Source: Fimbriiglobus sp.
GTDB lineage: Bacteria > Planctomycetota > Planctomycetia > Gemmatales > Gemmataceae
Reading direction: 5' to 3'
DNA: 52,849 nucleotides
NCBI GenBank assembly: GCA_022841795.1
Contig: JALHQU010000027.1
Location: forward strand, 1-52,849
The translations under genes were made by a program, and so were the position numbers. Shown one piece after another: positions 40,577 to 50,262 of this stretch (position 1 is its first letter; each line of letters opens with the position of its first letter). The notes below the pieces were generated by a model. That model was not told the DNA's origin and ran no database searches. It saw only the letters and a list, made by a program, of their open reading frames with translations.

Positions 40577-42109
40577 GTGCTCCGAACGGATTCCGAAGAC
40601 GAGGGTACGGACGTGGACACGGCGTGCGTCCAGAGTGCTCTCGCCCGCCCGTGGCTGCGGCCGGCCACCACCTCGCTGATCGCGCTCACCGACGACCCCG
40701 TGACCCCGGAGCGTGTGGCCCACGACCCGGGGTTCGTTCTGCACCTCCTCCGGTACACCCGGCCGACCCCGACCCCCGACACGTTCGAACTCACCCCGGC
40801 TGGCCTCACCCAGCCCGGCCTGTGCGAGACCGCCGCCGCCCTGCTCGAACTCGACCCGTCCGGCTCTCCAAGTGTCTGCACGGATTCCGCCCGCGTCGCC
40901 GCCCACATCTGTGCGGGACTAGCCCGTGTATCCGGCCTGTGTACCGCGGACGCGGCCGGGGCGGTCGGGCTGCTGCTCGGCACCCTGGGGCGGTCGGCGA
41001 AGTCGGCCCGCAAGATGTTCCCGCGGTGGCGGCTGCCGGCGTGGGTGACGATGGCCGTCGGGTTCCTGGAACTGCCACTCGATGACGTGGTGGCGCTCGG
41101 CGGGCACCGCGGGCTGCTGCGCGTGATCCGCGCGGCTGTGCGGGTGATCGGCGAGGTGCCGGGCTACCACGAGGCCGACCCGGAACTCGACGGCCAGGCG
41201 CCGTTCCTCCTGGAGCAAGCCCGCTCGGCCACCCTGCCGCCACACGCGCACGAGATCGGCGAGACGGACCTGAAACTGCTCCCCCGCCTGCTTCGCGCGA
41301 CGGCGAAGCTGCGGCAGCGGACCGGGCAGGTACTGGTGCCGGAGTTGGAAAAGCGGATCGACCAGCTCAGCGTCGCCCTGGCCAAGAGCCGGGCCGAGTT
41401 CGACGCGGCGGTGAAGGACGCCCGGCTGAGTTCGCTGGCCGAGTACGCGGCCGGGGCGGCGCACGAGATCAACACCCCGCTGGCCGTCATCTCCACCAAC
41501 ACCCAACTGCTCCGCTCGGCCGAGGACGAACCGGACCGGCTGGGCCGGTACGACACCATCATCCGCCACACCAAGCGGATTCACGAAATCCTTTACGGCA
41601 GCCGGCAGTTCGCTCACCCGCCGCAGCCGCAGCCGGCGTTCGTCAGCCCGGCCGCGTGGGTGAACGACATCCAGGCCGAGTTCGCCGCCGAGGCCGCCGA
41701 GCGGCAGGTGACGCTCGACCTGCCGTGCCCGCGGGCCGCCGCCCGCGCGTGGGCGGATGCGTCGCACCTGCGGACCGTCCTCGGCCACCTGGTGAAGAAC
41801 GCCCTGGAAGCGGCCGGCCCCGGCGGGTGGGTGCGGGTGCGGGCGGAGGTGGACTTCGCCACCGTGCGGATCGTAGTGGAGGACAGCGGCCGCGGGCCGA
41901 CCGCGGCGGCGGTGCCGCACCTGTTCGACCCGTTCTACTCCGGGCGGGCCGCCGGGCGGGGCCGCGGCCTCGGGCTGGCGATCGCGTGGCGGCTGGCCAA
42001 GCAGAACGGCGGGGACGTGAGCTACGAGCCGCGGCCGAATCAGCCGGCGCGGTTCGTGGTCACGCTGCCGGCGGTACCGGCCGAGGTGTCCGACCGCCGC
42101 TCGGCGTGA
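40577..42109 (+). CDS. soluble sensor histidine kinase with HDOD-like N-terminus
   Basis: 510 aa with no transmembrane segment. The N-terminal ~240 residues look like a degenerate HDOD domain (VAHDPGFVLHLLRYTRP; AHICAGLARVSGLCTADAAGAVGLLLGTLG). A coiled-coil-like helix (~255-285) leads to the HisKA box with phosphorylated His296 (AAGAAHEINTPLAVIS). The ATPase domain has HLVKNALEAAG (N box), VEDSGRGP (G1), FDPFYSGR and GRGLGLAIA (G2). It probably phosphorylates the HTH-receiver protein encoded upstream. GTG 40577 gives the full frame; GTG 40613 with GAGGG upstream is also possible. The signal sensed is unknown, but cytoplasmic. Confidence 0.87.
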   Translation: MLRTDSEDEGTDVDTACVQSALARPWLRPATTSLIALTDDPVTPERVAHDPGFVLHLLRYTRPTPTPDTFELTPAGLTQPGLCETAAALLELDPSGSPSVCTDSARVAAHICAGLARVSGLCTADAAGAVGLLLGTLGRSAKSARKMFPRWRLPAWVTMAVGFLELPLDDVVALGGHRGLLRVIRAAVRVIGEVPGYHEADPELDGQAPFLLEQARSATLPPHAHEIGETDLKLLPRLLRATAKLRQRTGQVLVPELEKRIDQLSVALAKSRAEFDAAVKDARLSSLAEYAAGAAHEINTPLAVISTNTQLLRSAEDEPDRLGRYDTIIRHTKRIHEILYGSRQFAHPPQPQPAFVSPAAWVNDIQAEFAAEAAERQVTLDLPCPRAAARAWADASHLRTVLGHLVKNALEAAGPGGWVRVRAEVDFATVRIVVEDSGRGPTAAAVPHLFDPFYSGRAAGRGRGLGLAIAWRLAKQNGGDVSYEPRPNQPARFVVTLPAVPAEVSDRRSA

Positions 42110-42117
42110 GAAGGTGG

Positions 42118-42138
42118 TCGGCACACGCCATGTGCCGA
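42118..42138. repeat. palindrome of the GCACAC/GTGTGC family
   Basis: TCGGCACA (42118-42125), CGCCA, TGTGCCGA (42131-42138), just after the kinase stop. Same core as 1907-1923 and 51976-52036. Confidence 0.7.
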
Positions 42139-42165
42139 TTCCGCACGACAGCAATCCCCGTCTTC

Positions 42166-42380
42166 AGGCCCGAAGGGCCGGCCTCCCTCAGCCCAGGGCA
42201 AGTGAGCCGAAGGCGAGCGTCGCCCTGGGGTAGCATTCCACCAAGTACCCAAGCCCCGAAGGGGCGACCTACGACAGGTCGCCCCTTCGGGGCTTGTTCC
42301 CAATCATCGTCGTTCCCAGGCCTGCGCTCGCCTGTCGGCTCGCTCCGACCTGGGCTGAGGGAGTCCGGCCCTTCGGGCCT
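42166..42380. repeat. three palindromes nested inside one another
   Basis: Outer arms 42166-42195 and 42351-42380 pair over 30 bp with one mismatch (AGGCCCGAAGGGCC...). A middle layer, GCCCAGG...GAGCCGA..GGCGAGCG...CCCTGGG against its imperfect complement, follows on both sides. The centre is a perfect 20-bp stem 42251-42270/42276-42295 (AAGCCCCGAAGGGGCGACCT) with a 5-nt loop. AGGCCC-GAA-GGGCC and CCCC-GAA-GGGG show that arms also fold alone. Confidence 0.88.
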
Positions 42381-42403
42381 CCAAACCCGTCTCCCGTGAT
42401 CGA

Positions 42404-43597
42404 CTACCGTGTGGTCTCTGCACCAGCAGCCTGAACGCGGTCCGGAGTGTGGACGGCATCCGGGGTGTGCGTGATACTTTGGAAACGGGCTTCGATCACC
42501 TCATCGCCCGTCGGCCGCTCGGCCCGTCGCTTCTTGAACAGGTTCAGCAGTGGCCCCTCGACCAGCCGGTGCAGCAGCACCCCGCCGCCGATGCCGACCA
42601 ACATCTGGACCGCCAGCCATGCCAGGTGCGGGAAGAACGTGTGCTTCCACCACGCCAGGGTCAGGCTGTACACGGCGGCGCACGCCGGCGCGTGCAGCAG
42701 GTACACCGAGTACGAGGCGTCGCCCAGCCGCCGCAGCCACCGCGGCAGCCGTCGGCCGGACCGCACCTCCATCGCCACCAGCCCGTACACCACCAACGCG
42801 GACGCCGGGCCGAACGCGCTCACCCGCCAGAACAGGTTGGCCGCCACGGCGGTCGGGCTTTTCGGGTCGGCACACGCCAGCACCCACGCCGCCCCCCAGC
42901 CGACGCCGGCAACAACGGCCAGCCGGCCGTACCCGGTGAACCCGGCCCGCACCGCCCACGCCACCCCGCACCCGAGCAGGAACTCCCACACGTACGGGGT
43001 GATCGCGTGGGCCAGCCACGGGTGCGTGTTCGCGTTCACCGGGCCGACCGCCCACGCCGCCACCCCGATCCAGGCCGCCCACGCCCCGAGCGCCCACGGG
43101 GCCAGCCGCCGCGGCAGCAGGATCAGCAGGGCGAACGCCAGGTAGAACATCAGCTCGTAGCTGAGCGACCACGCCGGCGGGGTGTACAGGTTCGGGATGG
43201 GGTTGGGCAGCAAGGCCAGCCACAGCAGCCAGCGGGTGCGGGGGCCGGGGCCGTCCGGGGCCGGGTAGTACGGCAGTTGGCCGTTCGCCAGCAGTTGCAG
43301 GCACACGCCGAGCAGCATCACCACCCACAGCGTCGGGTAGATCCGCCACGCCCGGCGGAACAGGTAGCCGGGCACCGCCGCCGGCCGGCCGAGGTGGTGG
43401 TACTGGGTGTGGGTGATGAGGAACCCGGACAGGACGAAGAACAGATCCACCCCGGCGTACCCGAACCAGGCGAACGAGCCGAGCAGCGGGCGGGCGATGC
43501 CGAACGACTTCTCCCACACCCCCAGGTGCAGGAAGAACACCAGCAGGCAGGCGACGCCGCGGAGGGCTTGCAGGTTGTGGAGGGTCGGCGGGGGCAC
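42404..43597 (-). CDS. acyltransferase 3 family membrane protein
   Basis: 397 aa with about ten hydrophobic segments. The start MPPPTLHNLQALRGVACLLVFFLHLGVWEK carries the conserved Arg13 and His24 of the acyltransferase_3 family, followed by 'YAGVDLFFVLSGFLITHTQY' and 'RRAWRIYPTLWVVMLL', both diagnostic. Members transfer acyl groups such as acetyl to lipids, glycans or antibiotics at the cytoplasmic membrane. A charged tail of ~45 residues (NLFKKRRAERPTGDEVIEARFQS...) follows the last helix. The start is GTG at 43595-43597. It stands alone, flanked on both sides by palindromic elements. Acceptor unknown. Confidence 0.9.
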   Translation of the reverse strand: MPPPTLHNLQALRGVACLLVFFLHLGVWEKSFGIARPLLGSFAWFGYAGVDLFFVLSGFLITHTQYHHLGRPAAVPGYLFRRAWRIYPTLWVVMLLGVCLQLLANGQLPYYPAPDGPGPRTRWLLWLALLPNPIPNLYTPPAWSLSYELMFYLAFALLILLPRRLAPWALGAWAAWIGVAAWAVGPVNANTHPWLAHAITPYVWEFLLGCGVAWAVRAGFTGYGRLAVVAGVGWGAAWVLACADPKSPTAVAANLFWRVSAFGPASALVVYGLVAMEVRSGRRLPRWLRRLGDASYSVYLLHAPACAAVYSLTLAWWKHTFFPHLAWLAVQMLVGIGGGVLLHRLVEGPLLNLFKKRRAERPTGDEVIEARFQSITHTPDAVHTPDRVQAAGAETTR

Positions 43598-43670
43598 GCG
43601 GGAGTCCGTTCCGGGGGCGGGGCGAGCGTCTTACCCCGGAACGGCGGCGGCGGGCAAGGGGAAGTGCTTA

Positions 43671-43755
43671 GCGAGCCGGGAGCGTGCTGGCGAGCCGGGA
43701 GCGTGAGCGACCGGAGTGTGTGTAACCCTCCGGTCGCTCACGCTCCCGGCTCGCC
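43671..43755. repeat. palindromic element GGCGAGCCGGGAGCGTGAGCG
   Basis: Perfect 28-bp arms 43689-43716 and 43728-43755, 11-nt loop, plus a partial direct copy GCGAGCCGGGAGCGTG at 43671-43686. It occupies the gap before the end of the TIM-barrel gene. Confidence 0.9.
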
Positions 43756-43758
43756 AAG

Positions 43759-45717
43759 TTATTTCACCTCGAACGGGATCTCCACAGTCTTCGCCTCGAT
43801 TCGCTTTGTGATCGGCTTGAGCATGTCGATCTCGAACGGCCGGCCGACGCGGTTCCCGCACACGTCCTCCAGCCGGGTGTCGATCACCAGCTTGTACTTG
43901 CCCGCCGGCCACCGCTTCAGGTTCTCGCCGAATTTCAGGTCCGTCTCGGTGACGGTCTTGCCGACCCACTTGTCCACCGGCCGGCCGTCTTCGTCCACCA
44001 CCCAGATCATCCGCTCGGCTAGGGCGCGGTCGAGCACCTTACCCTGTCCGAACGTGACCTTGTAGTACATATCCCACCCGCTCGGCAACCCGGAACGGAA
44101 TGAACCCGGTAGTGGGTCTGGGGTTGTGTTCGGGCGGGGTTCGGCGTGATGCTTCACCACCCACGTCGCCGGGTCGATGCCGGTGTCGTCCGGCTTCACC
44201 ACGCTGAACGCCTTGCGGAACTCCGCCTTCAGCGGCCGCCCGTACTCGTCCGGCCAGTCCTTCGAGACGACCAGCGTGTACTTCTTCCCCTCCTCCAGGA
44301 TCGGCCCGGCCTCCTCCCGCGGCTTCAGCCCCCGCTTCACCCGGCCGGGGTAGAACAGCAGCGTCAGCCGCTTGCCGTCCGGACTCCACAGCTCCTCGTC
44401 CAGCTCCAGGAACGGGCTGGCGACTTCCACCCCGTCGTCCCGCACCAGCTTGATGTGCCTGTACACGTCCCCCTTCTTCACCGGGGCGGAGAAGTGGACG
44501 TACATCCGCAGGGTGTTCTCCGGCAGCACGCCGGCCGTCGGGTACACCTGATCGATGACCGTCGGCGGGGTGTTCGGCATCGGGATGGCGAACTCGGCCG
44601 TCTGCTTGTCGAAGAACACGCGGTAGGTGGTGCCCGGCTGCGGAGGGAACCGGGGGGTGAAGCGGAGGTCGATCGCGCGGATGTTCGATTCGCCCGTGAG
44701 CGGTTGGGCCGTGGCGTAGTCTTTCGGTGTCGAACCCGGCTTGGCAACGAAGACCCGGAACAGGTCGCCCTCCTTACCGCCGAACCCCTCGCGGTAGCGT
44801 GTGGATAGGACGAACGCGGCCGGCTGGTCCCCCTTCGCCGCGTCGAGCCGCACCCGCAAGCTGCCGGTCGTGCGGTACAGCGGGGTGAAGCCGTCGTTCC
44901 GCAGCAGGCAGTCGAGGCCGTTCAGGTTGTCGGCGAGGCGGTCCTCCACGTCGTGGTCGGTGTGCCCGAGGATGCCGACCGGCCCGGCGTACCCGCTGTC
45001 GCGGATCGTCTTCAGCAGCTTGGCGTCGTCGTCCCCCTCGCCGATGCACAGGATCTTGTGCCCGTTTTTGTCGCCGTCCGCCTTCATGCCGTTCAGGTTC
45101 AGGCAGTACAGGTGCGGCTTCATCGCCGCCAGGTGGTCGGCCAGCTTCGCCAGGTGGTCGTGCCCGTGGTGCAGGTTGTACACGATGCCGACGTTCGGCT
45201 CGTCGGCCGCCTTCACCACCGCCAGCATGTTCGCCGGCTCGCCGCTCCACCCGCCGTGGTTGTAGATGCCCACCTTGTGACCGTCGTCCTTCACCCACCG
45301 GGCCAGCCGCTTGACCCGCAGCGCGGCGGCCTTCACCTTCTCGTCCTGACTCAGCTTCGTGTCCGGCTGCGGCAGCATCACCCACAGTTCGGTCTTCAGC
45401 CCGGCTTTGTTCACCGTTTCGAGCAACCCCTCGGCGGTCCGGTCGAAGTCCGCCGGGAACCAAACCCCTTGCAGCGTGATGCCCGCCTCCTTCAGCAGCC
45501 GGACCTCTTCGCCGAACGTGGGCAGGTGTTCGGCCCGCCAGTCGTAAGCGTACTTCGTGAACCCGAGCCGCTTGAGCATCTCCACCCGGTCCGCCGGCCC
45601 CCGCTTCTTGGCGTCGAACGGCACCACGCACCACGCCACCCGGTTAGCCGGGGCGAACACGTCGGCGGCGGGGCAGGGCAGGGCGAGGAGTAGGAGAACC
45701 GGGAGGAGACGGGACAT
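43759..45717 (-). CDS. secreted TIM-barrel (sugar-phosphate isomerase/AP-endonuclease-2-like) protein with C-terminal beta domains
   Basis: 652 aa. The signal peptide MSRLLPVLLLLALPCPAADV precedes a barrel of ~270 residues: 'VEMLKRLGFTKYAYDWR', 'LLKEAGITLQGVWFPADFD', 'GIYNHGGWSGEP', 'VGIVYNLHHGHDHLAKLADHLAAMKPHLYCLNLNGMK', 'GILGHTDHDVEDRLADNL', the layout of xylose-isomerase-like AP endonuclease 2 proteins. From ~285 on are beta-rich segments, including 'VFFDKQTAEFAIPMPNTPP' and an Ig/CARDB-like part 'LPENTLRMYVHFSAPVKKGDVYRHIKLV'. Possibly it acts on sugars outside the cytoplasmic membrane, but no catalytic assignment is made. The ATG at 45717 has GGGAGGAG upstream. Confidence 0.78.
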   Translation of the reverse strand: MSRLLPVLLLLALPCPAADVFAPANRVAWCVVPFDAKKRGPADRVEMLKRLGFTKYAYDWRAEHLPTFGEEVRLLKEAGITLQGVWFPADFDRTAEGLLETVNKAGLKTELWVMLPQPDTKLSQDEKVKAAALRVKRLARWVKDDGHKVGIYNHGGWSGEPANMLAVVKAADEPNVGIVYNLHHGHDHLAKLADHLAAMKPHLYCLNLNGMKADGDKNGHKILCIGEGDDDAKLLKTIRDSGYAGPVGILGHTDHDVEDRLADNLNGLDCLLRNDGFTPLYRTTGSLRVRLDAAKGDQPAAFVLSTRYREGFGGKEGDLFRVFVAKPGSTPKDYATAQPLTGESNIRAIDLRFTPRFPPQPGTTYRVFFDKQTAEFAIPMPNTPPTVIDQVYPTAGVLPENTLRMYVHFSAPVKKGDVYRHIKLVRDDGVEVASPFLELDEELWSPDGKRLTLLFYPGRVKRGLKPREEAGPILEEGKKYTLVVSKDWPDEYGRPLKAEFRKAFSVVKPDDTGIDPATWVVKHHAEPRPNTTPDPLPGSFRSGLPSGWDMYYKVTFGQGKVLDRALAERMIWVVDEDGRPVDKWVGKTVTETDLKFGENLKRWPAGKYKLVIDTRLEDVCGNRVGRPFEIDMLKPITKRIEAKTVEIPFEVK

Positions 45718-45737
45718 GAGTAGCTCGATGTGAGAGG

Positions 45738-45790
45738 TCTTCGCCGCGACCTGAGGGAGCGGAACCCGCTCCCTCAGGTCGCGGCGAAGA
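45738..45790. repeat. tight 25-bp palindrome with 3-nt loop
   Basis: Arms 45738-45762 and 45766-45790 are perfect complements (left begins TCTTCGCCGCGACCTGAGGG), loop AAC. It lies between two genes on the minus strand, so it can end the upstream transcript. No T-run. Confidence 0.92.
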
Positions 45791-45800
45791 AAGGGTCCGC

Positions 45801-46877
45801 TTACGGCAGGGCGATCGTCTTCAGCGACAGCGACTTCGTCTCCTTGTCCTGCACCACCAGCAGGGCGTGGTCGGCGTCCAGCCGGTCGAGCTGAACCACC
45901 CCTTCCAGCCCCTCGATCTTCTCGAACTTGGCGCCGGCGGTGCCGCCGCCGGTCACCGGGTTGGTCAGCCCCTCGGCCTTGTCCACCCCGTCCAGGCTGA
46001 TCTTCATCACCCCGCGGACGCTGTTCGCCAGCAGGGCGTAGTCCTTCCCGCCCTTGCTGTACACGATGATGTCCAGCGGCTTGTTCCGGTTGCCCAGCTC
46101 GGCCACGGTGGTGCCCTTCACCTTCGCCCCCGGCTTCAGGTCGGCCACCGGCACGCGGACGAGCGGGGTGCAGGTGTACGACGCGATCAGGTAGTCCGCC
46201 CCGCTCACCTTGTACGGGGTGAACGTCTGGATGGGCGAGTTCGTCTCCAGCTTCTGGTGGGCGGCGTGGTACATCTCGACGGACACGCCCTTGTCGGCGT
46301 CCTTGAACGGGAACGCGAACGCCCGCAGGGAGCTGGCGAACTCCTCGTTCGACAGGGCGGCCAGGATCAGCTTGTCGTCCACGAACGCCATGCTGGTGAT
46401 CGCTTCCGCCCGGTTCGTGCTGCCGGTCGCGCCGGGCACCTTGACGGACGAGAACATCACGTCCTTCATCGGCACCTCGGTCAGCTTCTTGTCCCGCCCG
46501 GCCTTGAGGATCACCGCCCCGCCGCCGGCCCCCTTGCGGGTGGCGGCCACGTACACGGTGCCGGACGCCGGGTTCACCTTCACGTCGTTCACGGTGATGT
46601 CGGCCGGCTTGGTGCCGAGCATGTCGGCGATGGTGGAATCCAGTTTGTCGAAATTCACCTCGCCCTTGTCCCCCTTCTTGTCATCGCCGGTGGCCACGGC
46701 GAACACGGTGACGGAGGTCGGGTCGGCGACGAACAGCACCCCGTGCGGGCCGAACGCGATCGAACACACGGCCTTCAGCTCGGGCGTGCCTTTCTTCATT
46801 CCCACGGTCACGTCGTGGGCCGGGGTCAGCCCGGCCAGCAGGCCGGCGGCGGCGAGGGCGGCGAGCAGCTTGCGCAT
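45801..46877 (-). CDS. secreted hypothetical protein, probably a beta-propeller
   Basis: 358 aa with a signal peptide (~1-20, MRKLLAALAAAGLLAGLTPAHD). The rest is strand-rich with repeated 'small-hydrophobic, GxxY/LxxA' phrases: 'AVCSIAFGPHGVLFVADPTSVTVFAV', 'VNDVKVNPASGTVYVAATRKG', 'ITSMAFVDDKLILAALSN', 'DIIVYSKGGKDYALLANSVRGVMKI', 'GVVQLDRLDADHALLVVQDKETKSL'. These look like blades of a propeller (NHL/WD-like), but no known family is claimed. The ATG at 46877 is followed directly by the signal sequence. Likely periplasmic; role unknown. Confidence 0.75.
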   Translation of the reverse strand: MRKLLAALAAAGLLAGLTPAHDVTVGMKKGTPELKAVCSIAFGPHGVLFVADPTSVTVFAVATGDDKKGDKGEVNFDKLDSTIADMLGTKPADITVNDVKVNPASGTVYVAATRKGAGGGAVILKAGRDKKLTEVPMKDVMFSSVKVPGATGSTNRAEAITSMAFVDDKLILAALSNEEFASSLRAFAFPFKDADKGVSVEMYHAAHQKLETNSPIQTFTPYKVSGADYLIASYTCTPLVRVPVADLKPGAKVKGTTVAELGNRNKPLDIIVYSKGGKDYALLANSVRGVMKISLDGVDKAEGLTNPVTGGGTAGAKFEKIEGLEGVVQLDRLDADHALLVVQDKETKSLSLKTIALP

Positions 46878-46984
46878 CAGTGGTCCTCACGGATGAAAGA
46901 GGGGGAGGGCGGACGGGACGAACCCGCCTGCTGGCATGATGGGCAGGGAGGCGGCGGGAGGCAAATGAGAATTGCCCGATCGAA

Positions 46985-47092
46985 CCCAGGGCTTCCGCCC
47001 TGGGCTACGGCCGGCGGTCCCTCCGGGACGCAAGAAAAACTACCGTCTACGCCGCGCGGCCGGCGGATGTAGCCCAGGGCGGAAGCCCTGGG
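46985..47092. repeat. palindromic element CCCAGGGCTTCCGCCCTGGG
   Basis: Perfect 24-bp arms 46985-47008 and 47069-47092 with a 60-nt loop; each arm is itself a hairpin CCCAGGG-CTTCC-GCCCTGGG. Confidence 0.9.
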
Positions 47093-47131
47093 AACGACGT
47101 GACGAACCGATAAGACGAACCGCTCTGTGTT

Positions 47132-47241
47132 CTCGTTCCCATGCTCCGCGTGGGAACGCACGGGCCGGACGCTCCGCGTCCGTTCAGCAGGCGACGCGGA
47201 GCGTCGCGGACTCGCGTTCCCACGCGGAGCATGGGAACGAG
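47132..47241. repeat. nested palindromic element upstream of the DUF1015 gene
   Basis: Perfect 28-bp outer arms 47132-47159 and 47214-47241 (CTCGTTCCCATGCTCCGCG...), each folding as GTTCCCA...TGGGAAC. An inner 13-bp pair GACGCTCCGCGTC (47168-47180) and GACGCGGAGCGTC (47193-47205) forms a second layer. It ends 14 nt before ATG 47256. Confidence 0.9.
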
Positions 47242-47255
47242 CAAGGGGTTCGTTC

Positions 47256-48556
<1,301 letters not shown>

Positions 48557-48557
<1 letters not shown>

Positions 48558-49135
48558 TGCCGTCGATCGCCCACCAGATTTGGTCCATCGACCGGGCCGC
48601 ACGGCTTGAAGAGGTGGAACTCGCGCACACCGCCGTCCGCGGGACGGGGGCGGCCCGGCGGTACGCCACGCAGCAACTGAATCACGCCTACACGGTGCTG
48701 CTGGCGGCCGAGTTCCAGGGGTTCTGCCGGGAACTGCACACCGAGGCCATCGACCACATCGAACGCTCGCTCCCGCCGCTGCTGGCGAGAACAGTGGCTC
48801 TTGAGTTCACCTGGAACCGGCAACTGGATCGCGGGAACCCTACTCCGTCCGCCCTCGCCACCGACTTCGGACGGTTCGGTTTCGGCCTGTGGGTGGCGGT
48901 CGATGCCCTCGACCCACGCGGGCAGTTGCTCCGTCGGCTGCTCGAAGAGTTGAACCTGTGGCGGAACGCCGTCGCGCACAGCGACTTCAGCCCCGCCCGT
49001 CTCGGTGGTAGAATCAGCGTACCGATCCGCCGGGTTCGCCGCTGGCGGGCCGCCTGCCGCCGGCTGGCTCGGCGATTGGACACGGTGGTCGGTGACCGCT
49101 TGCAACTACTCACCGGGGTTCGCCCGTGGGTGTGA
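48557..49135 (+). CDS. HEPN-like domain protein (possible RNase)
   Basis: 192 aa, helical. The stretch EELNLWRNAVAHSDFSP contains R136-N-A-V-A-H141, the Rx4-6H motif that forms the RNase site of HEPN domains, placed as usual at the start of a late helix after a long helical bundle (LNHAYTVLLAAEFQGFCRELHTEAIDHIE). The C-terminus is very arginine-rich (RRVRRWRAACRRLARRLD), which would suit RNA binding. It overlaps the DUF1015 stop and is followed 10 bp later by a small SH3-like gene. HEPN RNases often act as toxins or phage-defence effectors beside an antitoxin; here that role is only inferred. The overall family is not recognised. Confidence 0.65.
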
Positions 49136-49145
49136 GGGTTAGGCG

Positions 49146-49436
49146 ATGGCCAAAAAGCCGAAGAAGTTCGAAAGTGTGTACGCCCGCTTCCCCCCCCCCA
49201 AGTTCAAGGTGGGCGACTGGGTGCGGTACGAGATTTCCCCGAACTACCCCGGCGTGGTGCAGTTGATCCGGTACGACGGCCCGCTCGGCCGGAACGGGAC
49301 GCACCGCTTTCGCTTCCGCCGCATCGACGAGTTCGGTCAGGTGTACGAGTCGGGGCTGAGCGAAACGGACGTTGTGCTCGCCGACCCGCCGAACCCGTTG
49401 CCGGTGCCCGTCATCCAATTAGACCTCGACTACTGA
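49146..49436 (+). CDS. small SH3-like protein, possible partner of the HEPN-like protein
   Basis: 96 aa. Basic start MAKKPKKFESVYARFPPPKFKVGDWVRYEISPNYPGVVQLIRYDGPLGRNG. The phrase KVGDWVRY...GVVQLIRY...VYESGLSETDVV is typical of small SH3-like barrels (KOW or CarD-like in layout), which bind nucleic acid or protein. No family claimed. It lies 10 bp after the HEPN-like gene and 9 bp before the aldolase gene, all in one direction, so one transcript is likely. A run of eight C (49191-49198) in its start region could be prone to slippage. Confidence 0.75.
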   Translation: MAKKPKKFESVYARFPPPKFKVGDWVRYEISPNYPGVVQLIRYDGPLGRNGTHRFRFRRIDEFGQVYESGLSETDVVLADPPNPLPVPVIQLDLDY

Positions 49437-49445
49437 CCCCACCCC

Positions 49446-50240
49446 ATGCGCCCAAACCCCGTCAAGCGTCTCCTCCGCGGCGGCATGCCGGCCGTCGGCA
49501 CCTGGCTGTCGCTCGGCAGCGTCACCGCCGCCCGGTTCCTCGCCCGGTCCGGGTTCGACTGGCTGACCGTGGACGTGGAACACAGCCTGGTGAACGTGGA
49601 GACGACCACCCACATGCTCGGGGCCATCGCCGACGCCGGCGGGGTGCCGCTCGTCCGCGTGCCGAGCAACCGGCACGACCACATCAAGCGGGTGCTGGAC
49701 AACGGCGGGCACGGGGTGGTGGTGCCGATGGTGAACACGAGACGGGAAGCCGAAGACGCCGTCAGCGCCTGCCTGTACCCGCCGCGGGGCACCCGCAGCG
49801 TCGGCGGCAGCGTCCACGCCCTGAACTGGGGGGCGACGCCGGCCGACTACTACGCGAAGGCGAACGACGAGGTGCTGGTCGTCCTCCAGTGCGAACACAT
49901 CGACGCGGTGCGGACGTTCGACGACGTGTACTCGGTGCCGGGGATCGACGCCGTGTTCGTCGGCCCGAACGACCTGGCGGCGAGCATGCGGGCCGCGGAC
50001 GGCACGCCGCCGACCCCGGAGGCGTTCGACCGGGCGCTGGCAGACATCCTGGCCGGGTGCAAGCGGCTCCGCGTGGCCGCCGGCATCCACACGTTCAGTG
50101 CGGACGAGGCGAAGCGGCGGATCGCCGACGGCTGGCAGTTCATCGCCGTGTCCAGCGAACTGAAGTTCATGGTGGACGGGGCGGCGAAGGTGGTGGAGGC
50201 CGTCGGCGGCGGGGCGAAGACCGATCTGGCGAAGTACTGA
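49446..50240 (+). CDS. HpcH/HpaI aldolase family protein
   Basis: 264 aa. A TIM barrel of the class II pyruvate aldolases: 'GTWLSLGSVTAARFLARSGFDWLTVDVEHSLVN' (metal/substrate site with Glu and His), 'VRVPSNRHDHIKRVLDNGGHGVVVPMVNTRREAEDAV', 'YPPRGTRSVGG' with the catalytic Arg region, and 'AVFVGPNDLAAS' with the metal-binding Asp region. It should cleave 2-keto-3-deoxy acids to pyruvate (or a related keto acid) and an aldehyde; whether the substrate is a sugar acid such as KDR or an aromatic breakdown product is not resolved. No strong ribosome site before the ATG. Co-directional with the genes on both sides. Confidence 0.9.
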   Translation: MRPNPVKRLLRGGMPAVGTWLSLGSVTAARFLARSGFDWLTVDVEHSLVNVETTTHMLGAIADAGGVPLVRVPSNRHDHIKRVLDNGGHGVVVPMVNTRREAEDAVSACLYPPRGTRSVGGSVHALNWGATPADYYAKANDEVLVVLQCEHIDAVRTFDDVYSVPGIDAVFVGPNDLAASMRAADGTPPTPEAFDRALADILAGCKRLRVAAGIHTFSADEAKRRIADGWQFIAVSSELKFMVDGAAKVVEAVGGGAKTDLAKY

Positions 50241-50262
50241 GCCGGCTCGTATCCCGACACAC

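Larger units (their letters stand above)
42110..42403. other. 294-bp gap filled by stacked palindromes
   Basis: Almost all of the stretch consists of palindromes: a short one at 42118-42138 and a three-layer nested one at 42166-42380. No gene or promoter is visible. Confidence 0.8.
46878..47255. other. 378-bp divergent gap with two large palindromes
   Basis: No gene seen. It lies between the minus-strand propeller protein and the plus-strand DUF1015 gene, so it must hold both promoters, but most of it is palindrome (46985-47092 and 47132-47241). AAGGGG at 47243-47248 is the ribosome site of the DUF1015 gene. Confidence 0.7.
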
